From: Candidatus Omnitrophota bacterium
Lineage (GTDB): Bacteria; Omnitrophota; Gorgyraeia; Duberdicusellales; 4484-171
DNA: 18,420 nt
Direction: 5' to 3'
Assembly (NCBI GenBank): GCA_023227945.1
Contig: JALOCC010000037.1
Span: 1 to 18,420, forward strand
How positions within the stretch are numbered: position 1 is the first letter of the stretch; every line of letters begins with the position of its first letter. This document shows, in pieces, positions 6,605 through 12,840 of the stretch. Below the pieces are notes generated by a model. That model was given only the letters and a program-made list of their open reading frames with translations, had not been told where the DNA came from and did no database searches. Both the position numbers and the translations under genes were made by a program.

Positions 6605-8482
6605 ATGGATATCAAAGAAGCGAAATTCATTTTAGCGAATACGTTGCCTTTTAATAAATTAAAAGAAGAAGAGATTGACGAATTTTTAAGCATTTGCGAA
6701 TTACGTAAATTGAGCCACGGAGAAATTTTATACAAAGACCAAGATCCCCCTGATTATTTTTATTTTTTATTGCGCGGAAGAATTGTTATTTTAAAGCAAG
6801 ATGATATGCAAGAATCAGAAATAGAGCTTATAAAGAGAGGAACATCTTTTGGTATAATTTCTCTTTTTAACGAAGAGCCGCATTCAGTAACTACAAAATC
6901 AATAGAAGAGTCGTTCGTACTTAAAGCAGACAAAGAAAGGTTCAAGGATTTTTTAAATAAATACCCTTTAATTTCTTTGGAATTTTACAGAATACTTTCA
7001 CAAAGGATACGTGCGCGTTCCGGAAAGAAAAAAATCTTTCAGTGTAAACGTATAGCCGTTATGGGCGCACATTTAAGCGGTAAAACCAGCTATATGTTTA
7101 ACCTGGGAGTTAAATTAAAAGAGCAGACCCGCAAAAACGTAATATGTATTGAATTTAGTTCATCCGATAGTTTCGGCCTTGATAAACTTACGATTTACAG
7201 TAAAATACTTAACCTTGAAGATTATAAAGAAGAAACACTTAAAGATTACATAATAAAAAGTAATTTACAAAATAATAATGAAATAGCTATTGATTGTCTT
7301 TTAGTAAAGATAAATGATATCCTTGAAATACCTTCTTTGCTTAATTTCCTTTCTGAAAATTATCATTTTATAATTTACGAAATGCCGGATCAGTTCTTTG
7401 ATACTAATGTGCAAAATTGTGTATCCCCGGTTGACTATTTTCATTTTCTTGTTTTACCCAACAAGGAAGGCGCGTTAAAAGCTGCTTCAGTGATAACAGC
7501 TCTCAACGAGGCTGATCCTTTAAGCATTGACAGGGTAAAAGTTATTTTGAGTTATTTTGCCGCGCAAGACCGTCTGCCGGCGAAAGACATAAAAGAAATT
7601 CTGCACGCGAATATCTACGCAACTTTGCCTTCGTTCGGTGAAGAGTACGTAAACGCGGTAAGAAGAATAAGCAAAGAGGTAGGTGAAGTAGTAATCGGGC
7701 TTGCTTTAGGAAGCGGCGGAGCATATGGTTTTGCCCACATAGGAGTATTAAGAGTGCTTGAGGAAAATCATATACCCATAGATATTATATGTGGTTCAAG
7801 TATAGGCTCTGTCATCGCCAGCCTTTGGGCGCTTGGGAAAACTCCGGATGAAATTGAAAAGTTCATGATTGAATTTGCAAAGAAGCTAAATCTTTTTTCA
7901 GTTCGTGGTTTTTCTTTTCCTTTCAAGGGCTTGTGGCGTGCCAAATACCTGGAAAATATATTAAAAAAAGTCTTCAAAGATAAAACTTTCTACGATCTCA
8001 AACACCCGCTTAAAGTAGTTGTGTTCGATTTTTTAAGAAAAGAAGCGAAAATCTTGGAAGATGGCCCTCTTTATAAAGCTGTTGCTGCAAGTTGTGCTTT
8101 GCCTGGTGTTTTTGAGCCAATAAACTTTAAAAACAGAATGTTGCTTGATGGAGGGGTTTTAAATCCTTTGCCTACTAAAGTGCTTTTGAATTATGGCGCA
8201 GATAAAATAATAGCCGTAAATGTTACGCCTTCCCAGGAAGAAATTATTGAAGAATACGATAAAAAAAATAAATTTCATATCCTTGATTTTATATTCGGAA
8301 GCATTGAAACAATGCAAAGGCAATTTATCGAACAGGCAGTAACTGTTGCTGATTGCGTCATACATCCAAATTTCGGCACTTTACGCTGGCTTGAGTTTGA
8401 AAAAGTGCAGGATTTTATAAAGAAAGGCGAATTAGCTACCGTAAACAAACTGGATGAGTTAAAAAAGATGATTAATGTTTAA
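6605..8482 (+). CDS. NTE-like patatin phospholipase with cNMP-type and P-loop domains
   Basis: A 625-residue protein with three parts. Residues about 13-135 form a cyclic-nucleotide-binding-like beta-barrel (GEILYKDQDPPDYFYFLLRG). The phosphate cassette reads FGIISLF followed by EPHSV, lacking the usual Glu and Arg of FGE..L...R.A, so cAMP/cGMP binding is doubtful. Residues about 148-365 are a ParA/CpsD-like P-loop domain with an intact Walker A, GAHLSGKT (154-161, Lys160). From about 374 comes the patatin lipase: GSGGAYG oxyanion loop, GSSIG with nucleophile Ser399, and DGG with Asp515 completing the dyad. Patatins of the neuropathy-target-esterase type hydrolyse (lyso)phospholipids. There are no clear membrane segments. 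The start lacks a Shine-Dalgarno sequence but has a promoter immediately upstream. Function is inferred from the family. Confidence 0.9.
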   Translation: MDIKEAKFILANTLPFNKLKEEEIDEFLSICELRKLSHGEILYKDQDPPDYFYFLLRGRIVILKQDDMQESEIELIKRGTSFGIISLFNEEPHSVTTKSIEESFVLKADKERFKDFLNKYPLISLEFYRILSQRIRARSGKKKIFQCKRIAVMGAHLSGKTSYMFNLGVKLKEQTRKNVICIEFSSSDSFGLDKLTIYSKILNLEDYKEETLKDYIIKSNLQNNNEIAIDCLLVKINDILEIPSLLNFLSENYHFIIYEMPDQFFDTNVQNCVSPVDYFHFLVLPNKEGALKAASVITALNEADPLSIDRVKVILSYFAAQDRLPAKDIKEILHANIYATLPSFGEEYVNAVRRISKEVGEVVIGLALGSGGAYGFAHIGVLRVLEENHIPIDIICGSSIGSVIASLWALGKTPDEIEKFMIEFAKKLNLFSVRGFSFPFKGLWRAKYLENILKKVFKDKTFYDLKHPLKVVVFDFLRKEAKILEDGPLYKAVAASCALPGVFEPINFKNRMLLDGGVLNPLPTKVLLNYGADKIIAVNVTPSQEEIIEEYDKKNKFHILDFIFGSIETMQRQFIEQAVTVADCVIHPNFGTLRWLEFEKVQDFIKKGELATVNKLDELKKMINV

Positions 8483-8507
8483 TCCCTTTTGCCAGAATTC
8501 CCTGCCC

Positions 8508-8670
8508 GCTCGCCCGCCCGCCGTACGGCGGACAGGGCTACGACCGCGGATGAATAGCGGAAAGGGGTGCCGTCCGCTTTAAGTGGGCGAAAGGAAAATA
8601 GCCCATGGCACGCCTGTCTACCAGGCTGAAAGCCTGTTGGACTGCCTTCGGCAGCCAGGCCAGTGCGGGC
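8508..8670. repeat. GC-rich structured spacer, repeat family E copy 2
   Basis: A GC-rich block unlike the AT-rich surroundings. It starts with CCGCCGTACGGCGG-type palindromes. GTGCCG (8567-8572) can pair with TGGCAC (8606-8611), enclosing GGGC/GCCC (8585-8588/8601-8604). Further small hairpins follow, including CTGCCTTCGGCAG (8642-8654, UUCG-type loop). TGGACTGCC and GGCAG are shared with the spacer at 4661-4743. I could not match it to a known riboswitch consensus. Confidence 0.6.
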
Positions 8671-8691
8671 TCCAGAAAGGAAAGATTTATA

Positions 8692-9411
8692 ATGAAGAAA
8701 AAATTGGGATTGTTCAGCAAATGGTGCAGCTTATTTTTTTTATGTTTTGTTTTAACGTCCGGCTTAGGTTTATGTGAGGATATCGAGGAAAGATTTGGGC
8801 CGGAACACTCATTGTTTTATGAAGTTTTTTTTAACGGTATTCCTACCGGAAAGATAGAATGGAGATATTTAGGAAGAGAAGTCGTTGACGGCCGCAATGC
8901 AGAAGTAATTCTGCTTAATTCCGATACAAATATACTTAAGCTTCTTAACCTAGAAAGCAAAGAAAAAGTATTCATAGACTCGAAAACTTATCTTCCGCTT
9001 AAAGTAGAAAGGGACGTGGTATTCTTCGGAAAAAAAGAGTTGATAAAAGAAGTATATAATCAGGATACAGGATTAATTACTATAACTAAAAGCAATTCCG
9101 GCAAGAAAGAAGTATATTTGCGCCAAAAAAAACCCATACACAATATTTTGTCTTTGTTGTATTTTTTCCCGAAAAATATAGATTTGGTAAAAAACAAATT
9201 ACTTTACTTTAATCTGCCCACGCAAAAAATTACAATAAAGATGTTGTATGAAAAGGATATTGCTTTCGGCAAAGGCACAAAAGATATTTATTTTTTATCA
9301 GGCAGGGGAGACAAGAAGTTTAATCTTTGGCTTGATAAGAGAGAAAGAATTCCGGTTAAAATGGAATTTATAGTTCCTTTAGGCAAAATTACAATCGTCA
9401 GAAAAAGCTGA
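8692..9411 (+). CDS. Secreted DUF3108 domain protein
   Basis: A 239-residue exported protein. MKKK followed by a hydrophobic stretch (about residues 12-27) is a signal peptide; a Cys at about 28 is not in a convincing lipobox. The mature part opens with SLFYEVFFNGIPTGKIEW, the typical start of DUF3108 (Y.V.wnGi..G), a beta-rich family of unknown function in Gram-negative envelopes. I chose ATG 8692 over an in-frame ATG at 8605 because the signal peptide begins there and AAAGGA at 8676-8681 precedes it. The longer version would read through the GC-rich repeat. The gene is convergent with the parA-like gene, with only 20 bases between the stops and no clear terminator. Confidence 0.82.
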   Translation: MKKKLGLFSKWCSLFFLCFVLTSGLGLCEDIEERFGPEHSLFYEVFFNGIPTGKIEWRYLGREVVDGRNAEVILLNSDTNILKLLNLESKEKVFIDSKTYLPLKVERDVVFFGKKELIKEVYNQDTGLITITKSNSGKKEVYLRQKKPIHNILSLLYFFPKNIDLVKNKLLYFNLPTQKITIKMLYEKDIAFGKGTKDIYFLSGRGDKKFNLWLDKRERIPVKMEFIVPLGKITIVRKS

Positions 9412-9431
9412 CAACGCGAATTAACGTTTGT

Positions 9432-10454
9432 TCATTCAATAATAATAAGCGAATTTTTCCCGCCGTATGAATCATCCTCGCTAAGTTTATTATGCGGGTC
9501 GGTAATCCAAGCGCCACCTGCCAGGAATTTATAACGGTATTTACCTTTCTCGAGAGGAATATTTAAAGTCCATATATCTTCGCCTATCTTTCTTAATTTA
9601 TAGCTTTCCTGTTTTTGCCAGTTATTAAAATCACCTATAACGTATACGTTGTCTACCTTTTCTCCTTTCAGGAAAAGTTGAGTCCAGGCTTTGCCGGAAG
9701 TTATATTTAATATTTCTTGCGCCAGTGCCGTAAAATCTTCGGCTCCCCTTGAGTCAGGCATATAATCAAATATATTTTTGCCGTTGGCAGCGGCTTCTTT
9801 AAGATGGACATTTGAACGTACGGCTGTATTTAACAACAAACTGCCGAGTTGTTCCTTAACTCTCTGGATAAAGTTCAATGCGAACCGTGAACGTTTATCC
9901 AGCTGATTCAAAAGGTAAAAACATATAGGGGTTTTACCTTTAAATTCTTTAAGCATGATAATTATGTCTTTTAGTATTTCGACACCGCGAAGGGAAAAAT
10001 CACAAATACTAAGAGGAATAAGCGAATATTCGCTTGCTTGCAGTGCATTTAGCGTAATCAATCCCAGGTTAGGAGGGCAATCTAAAATGCAATAGTCGAA
10101 ATCCGCGGATACAGCTTTAAGAAACAAAGAAAGAATATCCAACCGGTCATCTCTTTGGGAAAATTTATGCTCGAGCGCAGCAAGCCCTATGCGTGAGCCT
10201 ATGAAGTAAAAATTTTCAGAAACGGATTGATATAGCGTAGCTTCCGGCAAGCTTTCATTTTTTGCTATTTTTTCTAAGATATCGGTTATGTTAAAAACGC
10301 TTTCTTTTCTAAGGGCAAATGTTGCATGTGCCTGGGGGTCTAAATCTATGAGCAAAGTTTTAAATCCCTTTTTGCTTAAAGCCGCCGATAGATTAACCGC
10401 GCTAATTGTTTTTCCGCAGCCGCCTTTTTGATTGACTACAGAAATTATTTTCAT
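9432..10454 (-). CDS. ParA-family ATPase fused to a C-terminal glycogen-binding (CBM48/AMPK-type) domain
   Basis: A 340-residue two-domain protein. Residues 1-253 are a complete Soj/ParA ATPase: deviant Walker A KGGCGKT (10-16) with signature Lys10, LLIDLDPQAHAT (34-45), switch II LDCPP (124-128), and the RSNVHLKEAAANGK helix typical of Soj. Residues about 258-340 are a CBM48/AMPK-beta-like carbohydrate-binding domain: GDFNNW (274-279), YKF (308-310), GGAW with Trp316, DP, and a final GGKNSLIIIE. Trp279, Lys309, Trp316 and Asn334 correspond to AMPK beta1 residues Trp100, Lys126, Trp133 and Asn150, which contact glycogen. ParA proteins move cargo using ATP-dependent dimerisation on a surface; here the cargo is probably glycogen (inference). 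GGGAGG at 10460-10465 gives a strong start. It lies 50 bases downstream of the membrane-protein gene in a probable operon. Confidence 0.92.
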   Translation of the reverse strand: MKIISVVNQKGGCGKTISAVNLSAALSKKGFKTLLIDLDPQAHATFALRKESVFNITDILEKIAKNESLPEATLYQSVSENFYFIGSRIGLAALEHKFSQRDDRLDILSLFLKAVSADFDYCILDCPPNLGLITLNALQASEYSLIPLSICDFSLRGVEILKDIIIMLKEFKGKTPICFYLLNQLDKRSRFALNFIQRVKEQLGSLLLNTAVRSNVHLKEAAANGKNIFDYMPDSRGAEDFTALAQEILNITSGKAWTQLFLKGEKVDNVYVIGDFNNWQKQESYKLRKIGEDIWTLNIPLEKGKYRYKFLAGGAWITDPHNKLSEDDSYGGKNSLIIIE

Positions 10455-10478
10455 TTTAACCTCCCTAATTCTGCCCTG

Positions 10479-10495
10479 CCCGCTTTATAAGCGGG
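10479..10495. repeat. Short palindrome between the two genes of the ParA unit
   Basis: CCCGCTT (10479-10485) and AAGCGGG (10489-10495) form a perfect 7-bp stem with a 3-base loop. There is no T-tract on the minus strand, so it is not an obvious terminator. A similar CCCCGC...AAGCGGGTCAACC unit lies at about 15896-15932. Confidence 0.5.
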
Positions 10496-10504
10496 GTTGA
10501 TCCA

Positions 10505-11164
10505 TTAAATTAAAATAAGATCTTTAATCAGTGTCCAATTTATCTTCTCTTTATCCTGAGGATAAAAATAGAGGATAATCTGTTTTACCTGGTAGAGGTT
10601 CGTATTCTGTAAATTTGAGCCGGTAAAGTTTATCGGCACTTTTATGAAAGAAGGGTCGTTCTGGGTTACTTCAATTATAACCGGGTTTAAGGAGTTTGAG
10701 AAAAACCTGGTATCTTTCACAACAACCGCTATATTTAATGGCGCATCAGACTTTTTTAAATACAGAGAAAGAGAATTTGACCGTAAATCTATTGGTTTTT
10801 TAAGATTAAAGCTTATTGCAACGCGTTCCTTAGGAATTGTCAGATAGATAAAAGCATTTTCTTTTTTCATCAACCGTTCGTCCTGGGCTATGCACCTGGT
10901 TGATTCAAGCATGTCTTTCGAAAGAAGAGAGATTCCGCTATTAGAGGTATCCGGTATTTGCCGCGCTATGACCATGAAATCATATTTCATAAAAAAGAAT
11001 ATGCCTGCAGCAAGAATTAGGATGGCGCTCGCTCCAAGTAAAGCAAATCTTTTTTTAGAGGTTTTCTTTTTGCGTTTCTTTTTGGGAGGAGAAAAAAAGG
11101 TGTCCTTTAGCCTCTGAGAGTCTAAATAAGCGTAAGAAAAGAAAGGATTGTCTCGCTTGTCCAC
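10505..11164 (-). CDS. Single-pass membrane protein with basic cytoplasmic tail, upstream of ParA-CBM48
   Basis: A 219-residue protein of unrecognised family. Residues 1-27 are rich in aromatics (FF, YAY, FF). Residues 28-39 are almost all Lys/Arg (KKKRKKK then SKKR). Residues 41-59 are one hydrophobic helix. The remaining ~160 residues, predicted outside the cytoplasm, look like a beta-sandwich; the ending INWTLIKDLILI resembles the last strand of galactose-binding/CIA30-like domains, but this is weak. The charge pattern puts the N-terminus inside. The start is GTG without a Shine-Dalgarno sequence; a predicted -10 box ends exactly 6 bases before it, implying a leaderless message. Being first in the unit, it may be the partner or anchor of the ParA-CBM48 protein (inference). 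Confidence 0.75.
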   Translation of the reverse strand: MDKRDNPFFSYAYLDSQRLKDTFFSPPKKKRKKKTSKKRFALLGASAILILAAGIFFFMKYDFMVIARQIPDTSNSGISLLSKDMLESTRCIAQDERLMKKENAFIYLTIPKERVAISFNLKKPIDLRSNSLSLYLKKSDAPLNIAVVVKDTRFFSNSLNPVIIEVTQNDPSFIKVPINFTGSNLQNTNLYQVKQIILYFYPQDKEKINWTLIKDLILI

Positions 11165-11170
11165 AAAAAT

Positions 11171-11198
11171 ATATTAGCATTGAATTTTGAAAAATCAA
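11171..11198 (-). promoter_or_regulatory. Predicted promoter of the membrane protein-ParA unit
   Basis: On the minus strand: TTGATT (11193-11198), 16-base spacer, TAATAT (11171-11176), then ATTTTT and the GTG start. A start of transcription 7 bases after the -10 box falls on the G of GTG, predicting a leaderless mRNA, in keeping with the missing Shine-Dalgarno sequence. Confidence 0.5.
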
Positions 11199-11207
11199 CT
11201 ATATAAT
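11180..11207 (+). promoter_or_regulatory. Predicted promoter of the radical SAM gene, overlapping the divergent one
   Basis: TTGAAT (11180-11185), a 16-base spacer and a consensus TATAAT (11202-11207). It overlaps the minus-strand promoter, so the two divergent units may compete for polymerase. The leader would consist almost wholly of the family-A palindrome. Confidence 0.5.
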
Positions 11208-11216
11208 TGGTAAAAA

Positions 11217-11278
11217 GCCTTCAGTCGTCAGTCTTCAGCTATCAGCTGGAAGCTGAAGACTGATAGCTGAAAGCTGAA
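11217..11278. repeat. Palindromic repeat family A, copy 2
   Basis: CAGTCTTCAGCT (11229-11240) pairs perfectly over 12 bp with AGCTGAAGACTG (11251-11262). Surrounding TCAGTCGTCAG and ATAGCTGAAAGCTGAA words extend the family-A vocabulary. It ends 2 bases from the ATG of the next gene, where a Shine-Dalgarno sequence would be expected. Confidence 0.85.
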
Positions 11279-11279
11279 C

Positions 11280-12287
11280 ATGAAAGAAGCCTTATTCTAC
11301 ACGAAAAATAAAGACAATACCGTTGATTGTTTTCTCTGTAATCATCATTGTCGCATCAACGATGAAGCTTATGGTATATGCAATGTGCGGATAAACAAGA
11401 AAGGCACACTGTATTCATTAAGTTACGGTAAAGTTGTCGCAGCCAACATTGACCCAATAGAAAAAAAGCCTTTGTATCATTTTCTGCCTGGCTCAAAATC
11501 CTATTCCATAGCTTGTGTTGGGTGCAATTTTAAATGCGGGTTCTGCCAAAATTGGCAAATTTCCCAGGCGAAAATCGCCCAAGAACTCAATTTATTCGAG
11601 TATCGATTAAGCCCTCAAGCTATAGTTGAGCAAACCTTGTCTAATAATTGCCCCAGTATTTCTTATACCTACACAGAGCCTACTATTTATTTTGAGTTTG
11701 CTTATGAGGTGGCAAAATTAGCAAAAGAAAAAGGGCTTTTTAATATATTTGTGACCAACGGTTATATGAGCAAAGAATCTCTTGAGCATATAAAACCGGT
11801 TCTTTCCGCCGCTAACGTTGATTTGAAAGCTTTTAGTGAAGATTTTTACCGCAAAATATGCCAGGCCTCTTTAAAGCCGGTTTTAGAAAATATAATCTTG
11901 ATGAAAAAGCTTGGGCTTTGGATAGAAATAACGACTTTAATTATTCCCGGTAAAAATGACGGAAAGATTGAACTTAAGCAAATAGCTGAATTTATTGCTT
12001 CGGTGGATAAAAATATACCATGGCACTTATCGCGTTTCCATCCGGATTTTGAATTTAATAAAATTGCAGTAACCCCTTCGGAAAGCCTTTTACTCGCTTA
12101 TGATATCGCAAAAAAGTCTGGGCTTAAATATGTTTATATCGGTAATGCGGATACAGATTATGAAAATACGACTTGTCCGGCTTGTGGCAAAGTTTTAATT
12201 GCGAGAAAAGGTTTTTTTGTTGAAAGTAAAAATATAAAACAAGGCCGATGCGAGTATTGCAAAGAACAGATAGAAGGCATTTGGTAG
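11280..12287 (+). CDS. amrS: AmmeMemoRadiSam system radical SAM enzyme
   Basis: A 335-residue radical SAM protein of the pyruvate formate-lyase-activase-like group, named for its usual co-occurrence with AMMECR1 and Memo proteins. The cluster motif is C-x3-C-x2-C in VGCNFKCGFCQNWQ (Cys82, Cys86, Cys89), which binds a [4Fe-4S] cluster and SAM. The N-terminal cysteines (CFLCNHHC, then YGICNVR) are typical of the family. The C-terminus carries a two-CxxC zinc-ribbon-like tail (CPAC ... CEYC). The family's chemistry is not settled to my knowledge. No AMMECR1 or Memo gene is in the window. The ATG directly follows a family-A repeat with no Shine-Dalgarno sequence. The DUF192 gene begins 4 bases after the stop, so they are likely co-transcribed. 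Confidence 0.9.
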   Translation: MKEALFYTKNKDNTVDCFLCNHHCRINDEAYGICNVRINKKGTLYSLSYGKVVAANIDPIEKKPLYHFLPGSKSYSIACVGCNFKCGFCQNWQISQAKIAQELNLFEYRLSPQAIVEQTLSNNCPSISYTYTEPTIYFEFAYEVAKLAKEKGLFNIFVTNGYMSKESLEHIKPVLSAANVDLKAFSEDFYRKICQASLKPVLENIILMKKLGLWIEITTLIIPGKNDGKIELKQIAEFIASVDKNIPWHLSRFHPDFEFNKIAVTPSESLLLAYDIAKKSGLKYVYIGNADTDYENTTCPACGKVLIARKGFFVESKNIKQGRCEYCKEQIEGIW

Positions 12288-12291
12288 TTAT

Positions 12292-12693
12292 ATGCGAAAT
12301 ATCAGATTTAAGCTTTTACTTGTTTTCTTGGTTTTGTTGCTAAGCGGCCTCATCTTTTGGCTTACGGCAATATTCAGGTTTCCGCTTGAACAAAAAAGAA
12401 TGGAAGTTTCCGGTAAGCAATTAATTGTTTGGGTGGCTGACACTTATGATAAGCGTTTGCAGGGACTGCAAAATATCATCTGGATGCCGAAAGACAGAGG
12501 TATGCTTTTTATTTTTGATAGCGCCGACCGGTATTGTTTCTGGAATAAAAATACTTTAATGCCGCTTAAGCTTATTTTTATGCGGCAAGGCATAATAACA
12601 GAGGAAATCGAGCTTGTGCCAATATGGAAAGGTAAACAGACAGTCTGCCCAAGATATGAGGCAGATAGCGTTATTGAGGTAATTGATAGATAA
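12292..12693 (+). CDS. DUF192 domain protein, membrane-anchored or secreted
   Basis: A 133-residue protein. A hydrophobic N-terminal segment (about residues 7-27, after positively charged MRNIRFK) is a signal peptide or anchor. The rest is a DUF192 domain: VADTYDKRLQGLQ, then PKDRGMLFIFD, then FWNKNTLMPLKLIF and a closing EADSVIEVIDR. The family core is usually FWMKNT.IPLD; here Met is replaced by Asn and Asp by Lys. DUF192 is a small beta-rich family of unknown function found in the periplasm of many bacteria and in archaea. It follows the radical SAM gene by 4 bases. Only weak purine-rich sequence precedes the ATG. Confidence 0.85.
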   Translation: MRNIRFKLLLVFLVLLLSGLIFWLTAIFRFPLEQKRMEVSGKQLIVWVADTYDKRLQGLQNIIWMPKDRGMLFIFDSADRYCFWNKNTLMPLKLIFMRQGIITEEIELVPIWKGKQTVCPRYEADSVIEVIDR

Positions 12694-12710
12694 ATTATGA
12701 GTTTAGATTA

Positions 12711-12831
12711 CGGTTGCGTAAAGCGGTTGCGCCGCTCGTTACGCCTACCGTCTATCGGTTGCGTCTTAATGACGATGGACGATTGACGCAACCGAGACGA
12801 GTTGCGCAACCATAACCGAAAAACGCAACCG
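12711..12831. repeat. 121-bp palindromic element of CGGTTGCG units (family D)
   Basis: CGGTTGCG occurs three times forward (12711, 12724, 12756) and CGCAACCG twice (12787, 12824), plus the palindrome GTTGCGCAAC (12801-12810). The inner arms CGGTTGCGTC (12756-12765) and GACGCAACCG (12785-12794) match perfectly over 10 bp. Middle arms (12725-12739 with 12797-12811) and outer arms (12711-12729 with 12813-12831) match imperfectly, so the whole element folds on itself. Its right edge is the GGAG that serves the next gene. Confidence 0.85.
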
Positions 12832-12833
12832 GA
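12830..12833 (+). promoter_or_regulatory. Shine-Dalgarno of the Nudix gene, at the edge of the palindrome
   Basis: GGAG lies 7 bases before ATG 12841 and overlaps the last bases of the family-D palindrome. It decides the start in favour of 12841 over an in-frame TTG at 12802 inside the repeat. If the hairpin forms in RNA, it could hide this site. Confidence 0.6.
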
Positions 12834-12840
12834 GCGCACA

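Noticed and set aside
8551..8670. Known riboswitch (c-di-GMP, cobalamin) or RNase P/SRP RNA
   Set aside because: Helices are possible, but none of the conserved core words of these RNAs could be aligned by eye.
8605..8691. Upstream ATG at 8605 as the start of the DUF3108 gene
   Set aside because: It would place 29 residues of translated GC-rich repeat before a good signal peptide; ATG 8692 has a ribosome binding site and begins the signal peptide.
9432..10454. Plasmid or chromosome parABS locus
   Set aside because: No parB-like gene or parS-like repeat next to it, and the C-terminal carbohydrate-binding domain points to another cargo.
12802..12840. In-frame TTG at 12802 as the Nudix start
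   Set aside because: It lies inside the palindromic element; ATG 12841 has GGAG at proper spacing and matches the usual family start.
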